DNA of 64,000 nt from Streptomyces sp. S.PB5 (GTDB lineage: Bacteria > Actinomycetota > Actinomycetes > Streptomycetales > Streptomycetaceae), in contig NZ_JAQMWP010000006.1 of the NCBI RefSeq assembly GCF_030403745.1, positions 186,001-250,000 of the forward strand, in the 5' to 3' direction. Under the pieces are notes generated by a model. It searched no databases and was not told the origin of the DNA. It saw only the letters and a list, made by a program, of their open reading frames with translations. Positions 43,973 to 51,856 of the stretch are shown in pieces. The first letter of the stretch is position 1. Each line of letters starts with the position of its first letter. Both the position numbers and the translations under genes were made by a program.

Positions 43973-44818
43973 CTACTGCCCGAGCAGCTCCGCCAGCTCC
44001 CGCTCCCGCTCGGCGACCTGCGCCAGCAGCTGCTCGGCGATCTCCTCCAGCAGCTTGTCGGGATCGTCCGGGGCCAGGCGCAGCATCGACCCGATCGCGC
44101 CCTCCTCCAGCTCGCGCGCGACCACGGTGAGCAGTTCCTTGCGCCGGGAGAGCCATTCGAGGCGGGCGTAGAGCTCCTCGCTCTCCGTCGGCCCCTGCTC
44201 CGGCGGCTTCGGTCCTGCCGCCCACTCCTCGGCCAGGTCCCTCAGCAGCGGCTCGTCGCCACGGGCGTAGGCGGCGTTGACGCGGGTCATGAACTCCTCG
44301 CGCCGCGCCCGCTCGGTGTCGTCCTGGGCCAGGTCGGGGTGGGCCTTGCGGACCAGCTCGCGGTAGAGCTTGCGGGCCTCGTCGCCGGGCCGCACCCGCT
44401 GCGGGGGCCGCACCGGCTGGTCCGTGAGCATCGCCACGGCCTCCGGGAACAGTCCGTCCCCGTCCATCCAGCCGTGGAACAGCTCCTCCACGGCCGGCAT
44501 CGGCATCACCCGGGCCCGGGCCTCGTCCGCCTTGCGCCGGTCCTCGGGGTCACCGGAGCGCTCGGCCCTGACCTCGGCGATCCGCGCGTCCAGCTCGTCG
44601 AGGCGGGTGTACATCGGGCCGAGTTTCTGGTGGTGCAGCCGGGAGAAGTTCTCGACCTCGACCCGGAAGGTCTCCACCGCGATCTCGTACTCGATCAGCG
44701 CCTGCTCGGCGGCCCGCACGGCCCGCTCCAGCCGCTCCTCGGGCCGGGGCGCACCGTCCTTAGGCACCGCCCGCGTCTCGCCGGCGACACCCCCCTGCTC
44801 AGCTTCCGGGCTCGTCAC
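43973..44818 (-). CDS. J-domain-like coiled-coil protein
   Basis: A 281-residue helical protein. A long helical N-terminal half (EYEIAVETFRVEVENFSRLHHQKLGPMYTRLDELDARI) is followed by a module DEARKLYRELVRKAHPDLAQ...EEFMTRVNAAYARGD with the His-Pro-Asp of DnaJ J domains in the right place, then a Glu-rich coiled coil to the end. J domains stimulate DnaK; no DnaK is nearby. The GTG at 44818 is chosen; an in-frame ATG at 44836 is possible. Family function unknown. Confidence 0.8.
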   Translation of the reverse strand: MTSPEAEQGGVAGETRAVPKDGAPRPEERLERAVRAAEQALIEYEIAVETFRVEVENFSRLHHQKLGPMYTRLDELDARIAEVRAERSGDPEDRRKADEARARVMPMPAVEELFHGWMDGDGLFPEAVAMLTDQPVRPPQRVRPGDEARKLYRELVRKAHPDLAQDDTERARREEFMTRVNAAYARGDEPLLRDLAEEWAAGPKPPEQGPTESEELYARLEWLSRRKELLTVVARELEEGAIGSMLRLAPDDPDKLLEEIAEQLLAQVAERERELAELLGQ

Positions 44819-45209
44819 CCGACCAGCGTAGGCCACGGCCGGGGCAGCCCCTCAGCCCTGGGCCGCCTCCCGGCCCCGGGGATCTCCCGGCCCCGGGAGC
44901 CTCACCGCCGGCATCCGGGCAGACCACGGGCTCCCACACCGCCACGAGGTCCCGGCAGGCCACGACCAGCGTCCCCGGCCGGCACGCGACCTCATGTGTG
45001 CACCCGCCCTCGACCGGCAGCACCTCGTCGACAATCACGTCCCCGAGCGCGGCCACGTCGCACCCGTCCAGGACGTCCACCTGGAACCGCGAGACACCCC
45101 CGTACCGGACGACCAGATCCTCGTCGTGCTTCCAGCAGCTGTGCCCGAAGCGGATCTCGATCTCCTCGTCCCCGATGCGCCGCACCTGCCGCGGCCTGAG
45201 ATCCTTCAC
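44799..45209 (-). CDS. Hypothetical protein, true start unclear
   Basis: The frame from GTG at 45209 gives 136 residues with coding-like composition (RRIGDEEIEIRFGHSCWKHDED, RFQVDVLDGCDVAALGDVIV) and a disordered Gly-rich end. The same frame continues upstream to a TAG at 45365-45363 with almost every third base G or C and a protein-like reading (IIDPRPCLAKPPGLAERL, then FATDPGHYAFAGKRC), but has no ATG, GTG or TTG there. Either the gene starts at an unusual codon such as ATC at 45326, or it has lost its start. It overlaps the J-like gene by 20 bases. No family recognised. Confidence 0.5.
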   Translation of the reverse strand: MKDLRPRQVRRIGDEEIEIRFGHSCWKHDEDLVVRYGGVSRFQVDVLDGCDVAALGDVIVDEVLPVEGGCTHEVACRPGTLVVACRDLVAVWEPVVCPDAGGEAPGAGRSPGPGGGPGLRGCPGRGLRWSGDEPGS

Positions 45210-45367
45210 GCACCGCTTGCCGGCGAACGCGTAGTGCCCCGGATCGGTGGCGAAGGCCCGCGCCCCCGGCGGGAGCCGCTCCGCCAGCCCGGGCGGCTTC
45301 GCGAGACAGGGCCGGGGATCGATGATCCCGGTTCGGTCCCCGTCCCGCCCATCCAGTTCGGCCTACC

Positions 45368-46837
45368 TCACACCCCCAGCTCCGCCGCGACCCTCCCCGA
45401 CCGCACCGCCGCCACCAGCTCCGCGTGATCCGCCTCGGTGCGGTCGGCGTACGCCACGGCGAACGCGGCCATCGCCTCGTCCAGCTCCTCGTTCTTGCCG
45501 CAGTACCCGGCGACCAGACGCGGGTCGGCGCTGTGGGAGTGGGCGCGGGCCAGCAGGGCTCCGGTCATGCGGCCGTAGTCGTCTATCTGGTCGGCGGAGA
45601 GCGCGGCGGGGTCGACGCTGCCCTTGCGGTTGCGGAACTGGCGGACCTGGAAGGGGCGGCCCTCGACCGACGTCCAGCCCAGCAGGATGTCGCTGACCAC
45701 CTGCATCCGCTTCTGGCCGAGGACCACCCGCCGCCCCTCGTGCTCCACGGCGGGCGCGTCGAAGCCCGCGGTCACCAGGTGCGGCAGGAGCGCCGAGGGG
45801 CGGGCCTCCTTGACCTGGAGGACCAGTGGTTCGCCGCGGTGGTCCAGCAACAGCACGACGTACGAGCGCGTGCCCACGCTGCCCGTGCCGACGACCCGGA
45901 ACGCCACGTCGTGCACCGCGTGCCGGGACAGCAGCGGAAGCCGGTCCTCGGCGAGCGACTCCAGGTACTGCTCCAGCGCCCCGGCCACCGCCGCGGCCTC
46001 CGCGTCCGGCACCCGCCGCAGCACCGGCGGGGCGTCGACGAAGCGGCGCCCGCCGTCCTCGGTCGGCTCGGTCGACTTCGCCGCGAAGCGGCCGCTGGTG
46101 TTGGCCCGCGCCTTCTCGGAGACCCGCTCCAGCGTGCCGACCAGGTCATGGGCGTCGGTGTGCGAGACGAGCTCCTCGTCCGCGATGGCGTTCCAGGCGT
46201 CCAGGACCGGGAGCTTGGCGAGCAGCCGCATGGTGCGGCGGTAGGCACCGACCGCGCCGTGGGCCGCGCCGCGGCAGGTGTCCTCGTCCGCACCCGCCTC
46301 CCGGCCGGCGAGCACCAGCGAGGCGGCGAGCCGCTTGAGGTCCCACTCCCAGGGACCGCTGACCGTCTCGTCGAAGTCGTTGAGATCGATGACCAGGCCA
46401 CCGCGCGCGTCCCCGTACAGACCGAAATTGGCCGCGTGGGCGTCGCCGCAGATCTGGGCGCGGATCCGGGTCATGGGGGTACGGGCGAGGTCGTACGCCA
46501 TGAGGCCCGCCGAGCCCCGCAGGAAGGCGAAGGGCGTGGCCGCCATCCGTCCCACCCGTATCGGGGTGAGCTCGGGGATACGGCCCTGGCTGGACTCCTC
46601 GACCGCGCTCACCGCGTCGGGCCGCGCGCCGTCGAGGTCGAGCTCGGAGTGCGCACTGCGCGGCACCTTCCGCCGCAGCGTCCTGCCCTCCTCCTTGGGC
46701 GACCCCTGCGCGGGCCACCGGGCGAACCCCCGCGTCCTCGGCAGCCTGAGCACCGCCTCGCCGGCACTCTCGCCCACACCCGCGACGGCACCTTCCGCGG
46801 CAAGTCCCGCAGACGTCCCCGCACCGACCTCGGTCAC
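45368..46837 (-). CDS. DUF2252-family protein
   Basis: A 489-residue soluble protein of the DUF2252 family, with the fold's recognisable stretches RMAATPFAFLRGSAGLMAYDLA, ICGDAHAANFGLYGD, LVIDLNDFDETVSGPWEWDLKRL and LQVKEARPSAL. GDAHAANFG and DFDE resemble the catalytic and metal motifs of aminoglycoside-phosphotransferase-like kinases, so a kinase-like fold is likely; no reaction is established. The GTG at 46837 has GGGGGAGG about nine bases before it. It is upstream of the short hypothetical gene with 41 bases between its stop and the ATC codon proposed as that gene's start. Confidence 0.85.
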   Translation of the reverse strand: MTEVGAGTSAGLAAEGAVAGVGESAGEAVLRLPRTRGFARWPAQGSPKEEGRTLRRKVPRSAHSELDLDGARPDAVSAVEESSQGRIPELTPIRVGRMAATPFAFLRGSAGLMAYDLARTPMTRIRAQICGDAHAANFGLYGDARGGLVIDLNDFDETVSGPWEWDLKRLAASLVLAGREAGADEDTCRGAAHGAVGAYRRTMRLLAKLPVLDAWNAIADEELVSHTDAHDLVGTLERVSEKARANTSGRFAAKSTEPTEDGGRRFVDAPPVLRRVPDAEAAAVAGALEQYLESLAEDRLPLLSRHAVHDVAFRVVGTGSVGTRSYVVLLLDHRGEPLVLQVKEARPSALLPHLVTAGFDAPAVEHEGRRVVLGQKRMQVVSDILLGWTSVEGRPFQVRQFRNRKGSVDPAALSADQIDDYGRMTGALLARAHSHSADPRLVAGYCGKNEELDEAMAAFAVAYADRTEADHAELVAAVRSGRVAAELGV

Positions 46838-46969
46838 TTGGACCGCCTCCCCCGAACACGCACGCACCCGAACATCAACTCGTCCAGACCGTACCGCCGG
46901 TGGCCGAAACACGTCAGACCCTGTGGACAACTCCACTGCTGTGGAAAATCCGTCCCCCGGTCACGCGCC

Positions 46970-47329
46970 TCAGCATCCGCCCTGCGTCCCCTCCGGCAGA
47001 TGCCGCACCGCCCACTCCCGCAGCTCCGCGAACGCCGGCTCCAGCGCCGCCCCCGCCTCGGTCAGCCGGTACGACACCCGCAGCGGCGGCCCCTCGTCGA
47101 CCTCGCGGACCACGAGCCCCGCGGCGGCCAGCTCGGTGAGGCGGTCGGAGAGCATCCGCTCGCTGATGCCGGGGACGGCCCGGCGCAGGTCGACGAAGTA
47201 GGCGGGCCCCGGCGTCAGGACGGCCACGATCGGGCCGGTCCAGCGCTTGCCCAGCAGCTGGAAGACACGGGTGATCCCGTTGTCGACCTGCTTGCACGCC
47301 TCGGTGCCGTGCCTTTCCTCGACCGTCAT
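46970..47329 (-). CDS. HxlR-family regulator
   Basis: A 119-residue winged-helix regulator with the family pattern LLGKRWTGPIVAVLTPGPAYFVDLRRAVPGISERMLSDRL and a C-terminal LREWAVRHL helix. A Cys near the N-terminus (GTEACKQVDNG) matches the redox- or aldehyde-sensing Cys of HxlR proteins such as HypR and YodB. It is divergent from an azoreductase gene with 108 bp between the starts, the arrangement of YodB-azoR-type pairs, and is likely to repress it until quinones or diamide modify the Cys. Confidence 0.88.
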   Translation of the reverse strand: MTVEERHGTEACKQVDNGITRVFQLLGKRWTGPIVAVLTPGPAYFVDLRRAVPGISERMLSDRLTELAAAGLVVREVDEGPPLRVSYRLTEAGAALEPAFAELREWAVRHLPEGTQGGC

Positions 47330-47437
47330 GCCTTCAGGGTACTGCTCTCCCGTAGGGGGGTGAAAAAAAGTAAGTCCCTGTGTTATCAATAGTCGGGTAC
47401 GAAATTTAAGCCACGCACCGCTCCTCAGGAGATCCCC

Positions 47438-48091
47438 ATGGCCACCCTGCTGCACATCGACTCCTCCGTGTTCCCCCACGGCGTCTCCGCCTCCCGCTCC
47501 GTCACGGACGCCTTCCGCAATGCCTGGCAGGAGCAGCACCCCGACGGAGAGGTCATCTACCGCGACCTCTCCCAGAACCCCGTGCCGCACATCACCGCCG
47601 ACGCCCACACCGCCGGCTTCTCCGATCCCGCCACGCACACCCCCGAGCAGGCCGCGGCCTTCCACGCGCGCGTGCAGCTGATCGAGGAACTGGAGAGGGC
47701 GGACGCCGTGCTGATCGGCGCCCCCATGTACAACTTCGCGATCCCCTCGACCCTCAAGGCCTGGCTGGACAACGTGATCCTCATGGGCCGCACGGCCATG
47801 ACCGAGGACTCGAAGATCAAGGGCACCCCGGTCACCGTCGTCGCCAGCCGCGGCGGCTCCTACGCGCCGGGCACCCCGCGCGAGGGCTACGAGTTCGTGC
47901 AGAACTACCTGCAGGCCGTCTTCGCCGACGCCCTCGCCATGGACCTCGACTTCATCGTCCCGGAGTTGACCATGGCCCCGCAGAACCCGGACATGACCGA
48001 GCTGATCCCCCTGTACGAGGCCTCCCGCGCGCGTGCCCACCAGGACGCGGAGACCAAGGCAAAGGTCCTCGCCGAGCGCCTCGCCGCATGA
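47438..48091 (+). CDS. azoR: FMN-dependent NADH-azoreductase
   Basis: A 217-residue flavodoxin-fold reductase. FMN contacts are in LHIDSSVFPHGVSASRSVT and GAPMYNFAIPSTLKAWLDN, and the VVASRGGSY loop is typical of AzoR. It reduces azo compounds and quinones with NADH and protects against quinone or electrophile stress. The ATG follows AGGAGATCCCC. The divergent HxlR gene is its probable regulator. A strong hairpin follows. Confidence 0.9.
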   Translation: MATLLHIDSSVFPHGVSASRSVTDAFRNAWQEQHPDGEVIYRDLSQNPVPHITADAHTAGFSDPATHTPEQAAAFHARVQLIEELERADAVLIGAPMYNFAIPSTLKAWLDNVILMGRTAMTEDSKIKGTPVTVVASRGGSYAPGTPREGYEFVQNYLQAVFADALAMDLDFIVPELTMAPQNPDMTELIPLYEASRARAHQDAETKAKVLAERLAA

Positions 48092-48166
48092 GCACCGGCA
48101 TCCGGGAGCACGCCGTGTGATTGTCCTCACCCGGGACATCGCCCGGCCTGCCCCTGGACAACGCAA

Positions 48167-48197
48167 AAGCCCCGCAGGTCCAAGACCTGCGGGGCTT
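48167..48197. terminator. Bidirectional stem-loop between azoR and tRNA-Leu
   Basis: A perfect 14-bp stem (48167-48180 with 48184-48197) closes a CAA loop; AAAA before it reads as a U-run for the minus-strand tRNA transcript. It lies eight bases beyond the tRNA 3' end and 75 bases after azoR, so it can serve both. Confidence 0.9.
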
Positions 48198-48204
48198 CCA
48201 GCTG

Positions 48205-48288
48205 TGCGCGAGGGGGGAGTTGAACCCCCACGCCCTTGCGGGCACTGGAACCTGAATCCAGCGCGTCTGCCTATTCCGCCACCCGCGC
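48205..48288 (-). tRNA. tRNA-Leu (CAG)
   Basis: An 84-base gene on the minus strand. The acceptor stem GCGCGGG pairs with CTCGCGC, with one G-T pair, and the discriminator is A. The anticodon stem CTGGA/TCCAG closes the loop TTCAGGT, giving anticodon CAG for the codon CUG, the most used Leu codon in Streptomyces. The long variable arm (GCCCGCAAGGGC) marks a type II tRNA, and GTTCAAC is the T loop. CCA is not encoded. Confidence 0.95.
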
Positions 48289-48763
48289 ATTGGGTGTGTC
48301 CTCGGGCCCGTTTCCCCTTGGGGCTGGCGCCTTCCGACATCCAGAACATTAGCACGCTGGCCGGGGTGGGTTCACATCCCTTATCGGCGGGCAGCCGCTC
48401 ACCTGGGCCGTAGACATCCCGCACCAACCCACGAGCCCTCCGGCTACGTATCACCACGTGTCTGTTCACGTATCAACCTCGTACCGGTACCGACCGTCTC
48501 CCCAGGAGCAGGTCGGGGTCCGCAGTCAGGTGCGGGACACTTGTCTGCGGCCGCCTCTACGATCCTTGACAGGAGGAGTTGGCCGGGGGAGTTCGAAGAG
48601 GAGCTCCACAGGGAACTTCGGAGGCGTCGACATCCGTCGACGGGGCCGACAGGGGGAACCAGCCGATTTACCGGCGCGTGGATACGATCAGTAAGCAGTA
48701 CCAGGTAAGGCAGTACCCGCTCTGCGGGGTGCAGGACGGCAGCGGCTACGGAGGAGGTGCCCC
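48289..48763. promoter_or_regulatory. Upstream region of the fhaA operon and tRNA promoter
   Basis: This 475-bp gap contains no gene I can support. Its left end must hold the minus-strand tRNA promoter. Toward fhaA it has TTGACA at 48566-48571, without a convincing -10 at 17 bp, and TACGAT hexamers at 48558-48563 and 48683-48688 that could be -10 elements. Promoter calls here are weak. Confidence 0.4.
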
Positions 48764-49636
48764 ATGGGAGTCCTGAAGAAGTTCGAGCAGCGTCTCGAAG
48801 GTCTGGTCAACGGCACCTTCGCGAAGGTGTTCAAGTCCGAGGTACAGCCGGTGGAGATCGCGGGCGCACTGCAGCGCGAGTGCGACAACAACGCGACCAT
48901 CTGGAACCGCGACCGTACCGTCGTACCCAACGACTTCATCGTGGAGTTGAGCACACCGGACTTCGAGCGCCTGAGCCCCTACTCCGGCCAGCTCGGCGAC
49001 GAGCTCGCCGGCATGGTCCGCGACTACGCCAAGCAGCAGCGCTACACCTTCATGGGCCCCATCAAGGTCCACCTGGAGAAGGCCGACGACCTCGACACCG
49101 GCCTGTACCGGGTGCGCAGCCGCACGCTCGCCTCCTCCACCAACCAGCAGGCCCCCGGCGCCGCCCCGGCCGCCCGGCCGACGGCCGCCGGCGGCTACGG
49201 CTACCCGCAGCCCGCGGCCCCGGCGGGCGCTCCCGGCGCCCCTCCCATGCCGGCCGCGCCGCCGCCCGGCGGCCGCCCCGGCGGTTACGGATACCCGCAG
49301 CCCGCCCAGGCCCCGCGCTCCGGCGGCCCGGCCGGAGCACCGGCGCCCGGCGGACGCACCCGCCACTGGATCGAGATCAACGGCACCCGCCATCAGATCT
49401 CCCGCGCGACGCTGGTGCTGGGCCGCAGCACCGAGGCCGACGTGCGGATCGACGACCCCGGCGTCTCCCGCCGGCACTGTGAGATCCGGACCGGAACGCC
49501 CTCGACGATCCAGGATCTCGGGTCCACCAACGGCATCGTGGTGGACGGGCAGCACACCACCCGCGCTACGCTCCGCGACGGCTCGCGGATCGTCGTGGGC
49601 AGCACCACCATCATTTACCGGCAAGCCGAAGGGTGA
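48764..49636 (+). CDS. fhaA: FhaA: DUF3662 and FHA-domain protein
   Basis: A 290-residue cytoplasmic scaffold. Residues 1-115 are the DUF3662 domain (MGVLKKFEQRLEGLVNGTFAKVFKSEVQPVEIAGAL). A Pro/Gly/Ala/Tyr-rich linker with repeated GYGYPQPA phrases follows, and a C-terminal FHA domain at about 205-287 has LGRSTEADVRIDDPGVSRRHCEI and LGSTNGIVVDG. FHA domains bind phosphothreonine made by PknB-type kinases; in mycobacteria FhaA binds the lipid-II flippase pseudokinase. GGAGGAGGTG precedes the ATG. It heads the fhaA-fhaB-pstP-rodA-pbpA operon. Confidence 0.95.
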   Translation: MGVLKKFEQRLEGLVNGTFAKVFKSEVQPVEIAGALQRECDNNATIWNRDRTVVPNDFIVELSTPDFERLSPYSGQLGDELAGMVRDYAKQQRYTFMGPIKVHLEKADDLDTGLYRVRSRTLASSTNQQAPGAAPAARPTAAGGYGYPQPAAPAGAPGAPPMPAAPPPGGRPGGYGYPQPAQAPRSGGPAGAPAPGGRTRHWIEINGTRHQISRATLVLGRSTEADVRIDDPGVSRRHCEIRTGTPSTIQDLGSTNGIVVDGQHTTRATLRDGSRIVVGSTTIIYRQAEG

Positions 49637-49646
49637 AGCGGGGGCA

Positions 49647-50159
49647 ATGTCAGAGCTGACCCTCACGGTCATGCGGCTGGGTTTCCTGGCCGTACTGTGG
49701 CTGTTCGTGATCGTGGCCGTGCAGGTCATCCGCAGCGACCTGTTCGGTACGCGCGTCACCCAGCGCGGCTCCCGGCGTGAGTCCGCCCGGCCGCAGCAAG
49801 CCGGGCGGCAGCAGGCGCCCCCGCAGCAGCGCCAGCAGCCCTCGGGCGGCCGCCGCGGTCGTAACGCCCCCAGCAAGCTGGTCGTGAGCGAAGGCACACT
49901 CACCGGCACCACCGTCGCGCTCCAGGGCCAGACCATCACGCTCGGCCGGGCGCACGACAGCACCATCGTGCTGGACGACGACTACGCCTCCAGCAGACAC
50001 GCCCGGATCTACCCGGACCGGGACGGCCAGTGGATCGTCGAGGACCTCGGGTCCACCAACGGCACATACCTGGACCGGAGCCGGCTGACGACCCCCACAC
50101 CGATTCCGCTGGGCGCGCCGATCCGCATCGGCAAGACAGTTATCGAGCTGCGGAAGTAG
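49647..50159 (+). CDS. fhaB: FhaB: membrane-anchored FHA protein
   Basis: A 170-residue protein. One membrane helix lies at about 10-29 (LGFLAVLWLFVIVAVQVI), then a basic Gln/Arg linker, then an FHA domain at about 85-168 with LGRAHDSTIVLDDDYASSRHARI and LGSTNGTYLDR. The conserved phosphothreonine-reading Arg, Ser, His and Asn are present. In mycobacteria the orthologue FhaB/FipA joins the kinase system to division proteins. It starts 11 bases after the fhaA stop. Confidence 0.94.
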   Translation: MSELTLTVMRLGFLAVLWLFVIVAVQVIRSDLFGTRVTQRGSRRESARPQQAGRQQAPPQQRQQPSGGRRGRNAPSKLVVSEGTLTGTTVALQGQTITLGRAHDSTIVLDDDYASSRHARIYPDRDGQWIVEDLGSTNGTYLDRSRLTTPTPIPLGAPIRIGKTVIELRK

Positions 50160-50251
50160 TGCTACGTCATGAATGAGCGCGAGCGGAGCGAGCACGCAGC
50201 GGCGGCCCCCACCCCGGGCCCCGGCGCGCTCCCGACCGGAGGGTGGGCACC

Positions 50252-51829
50252 GTGCGGATGTACCCGGAGCCGACGGGCGAGGTGCGCATGAGTCTGTCAC
50301 TGCGCTTCGCCGCCGGATCGCACAAAGGCATGATCCGCGAGGGCAACGAGGACTCCGGATACGCCGGTCCCCGACTGCTCGCCATCGCCGACGGCATGGG
50401 CGGCGCCGCCGCCGGTGAGGTCGCCTCCTCCGAGGCCATCTCCACCATCGTCGCCCTCGACGACGACGTGCCCGGCTCCGACGTCCTGACCTCCCTCGGC
50501 ACCGCCGTCCAGCGCGCCAACGACCAGCTGCGCGCCCTCGTCGAGGAGGACCCCCAGCTGGAGGGCATGGGCACCACGCTCACCGCCCTGCTGTGGACCG
50601 GCCAGCGCCTGGGCCTCGTCCACGTCGGCGACTCGCGCGCGTACCTGCTCCGTGACGGCGTACTGACCCAGATCACCCAGGACCACACCTGGGTGCAGCG
50701 CCTCGTCGACGAGGGCCGGATCACCGAGGAAGAGGCCACCACCCACCCGCAGCGCTCCCTGCTGATGCGCGCGCTGGGCAGCGGCGAGCACGTCGAGCCC
50801 GACCTCTCCATCCGCGAAGTCCGCGCCGGCGACCGCTACCTGATCTGCTCCGACGGCCTGTCCGGGGTGGTCTCCCACCAGACGCTCGAGGAGACCCTCG
50901 CCAGCTACCAGGGCCCCCAGGAGACCGTGCAGGAGCTGATCCAGCTCGCGCTGCGCGGCGGCGGCCCCGACAACATCACGGTCATCGTCGCCGACGTCCT
51001 GGACCTCGACACCGGGGACACCCTCGCCGGACAGCTCTCCGACACCCCGGTCGTGGTCGGCGCGGTCGCCGAGAACCAGCTCCAGCTCCACGACAACGGC
51101 ATCATGCAGACCCCCGCGGGCCGCGCCTCCGGACTCGGCCGGCAGGTGCCCGGACAGGGCGGGGGCGGCGAGTTCGGCCCGCCCGGCTCCGGCAACGACG
51201 TCACCGGCTTCATCCCCACCAGCGGCTTCGGCGACTACAGCGACGAGGACTTCGTCAAGCCCCGCAAGGGCCGCAAATGGCTGAAGAGATCCTTCTACAT
51301 CGCGCTCACCCTCGGCATCATCGGCGGCGGCCTGTACGGCGGCTGGCGCTGGACCCAGACCCAGTACTACGTGGCCGCCAACGACGAGCACGTCGCGCTG
51401 TACCGGGGCATCAGCCAGGACCTGGCCTGGGTCTCGCTGTCGGAGGTGGAGAAGGACCACCCCGAGATCGAACTCAAGTACCTGCCGCCGTACCAGCAGA
51501 AGCTCGTCGAGGGCACCATCGCCGAGGGCGACCTCAAGACCGCCCAGAAGAAAATCGACGAACTCTCGGTACAGGCCTCCGCGTGCAAGAAGAAGGCCGA
51601 AGCCCAGGCCACCGAGAGCGAGAAGAACTCCAAGACCGGCGAGGGCGAGGCCGGAGGCACCACGGGAACCACCCGGACCTCCCTCACGTCCAAGGCCTCA
51701 CCCACCCCGTCCACCTCGACCTCACCGTCCCCGAACGCGTCCGCCTCCCCGACCGCGCCCACTCCCACCCCTGGCCCCACCCTCTCGGACGAAGAGAAGC
51801 AGGTCGTCGGGCAGTGCGGTACGCAGTAG
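50252..51829 (+). CDS. pstP: PP2C-type Ser/Thr phosphatase PstP
   Basis: A 525-residue membrane phosphatase. PP2C metal and active-site motifs are in order: GNEDSGY, ADGMGGAAAGE, LVHVGDSRAYLLR, SDGLSG and GPDNITVIV. One membrane segment follows the catalytic domain (SFYIALTLGIIGGGLYGGW), then an extracellular part with a Thr/Ser/Pro-rich end. It dephosphorylates PknB-type kinases and their FHA and wall-enzyme targets. GTG at 50252 lies nine bases after GGAGG; ATGs at 50258 and 50288 are alternatives. Confidence 0.93.
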   Translation: MRMYPEPTGEVRMSLSLRFAAGSHKGMIREGNEDSGYAGPRLLAIADGMGGAAAGEVASSEAISTIVALDDDVPGSDVLTSLGTAVQRANDQLRALVEEDPQLEGMGTTLTALLWTGQRLGLVHVGDSRAYLLRDGVLTQITQDHTWVQRLVDEGRITEEEATTHPQRSLLMRALGSGEHVEPDLSIREVRAGDRYLICSDGLSGVVSHQTLEETLASYQGPQETVQELIQLALRGGGPDNITVIVADVLDLDTGDTLAGQLSDTPVVVGAVAENQLQLHDNGIMQTPAGRASGLGRQVPGQGGGGEFGPPGSGNDVTGFIPTSGFGDYSDEDFVKPRKGRKWLKRSFYIALTLGIIGGGLYGGWRWTQTQYYVAANDEHVALYRGISQDLAWVSLSEVEKDHPEIELKYLPPYQQKLVEGTIAEGDLKTAQKKIDELSVQASACKKKAEAQATESEKNSKTGEGEAGGTTGTTRTSLTSKASPTPSTSTSPSPNASASPTAPTPTPGPTLSDEEKQVVGQCGTQ

Positions 51830-51856
51830 GCAAGCCGTGAGAGGCCCTGTCACACG

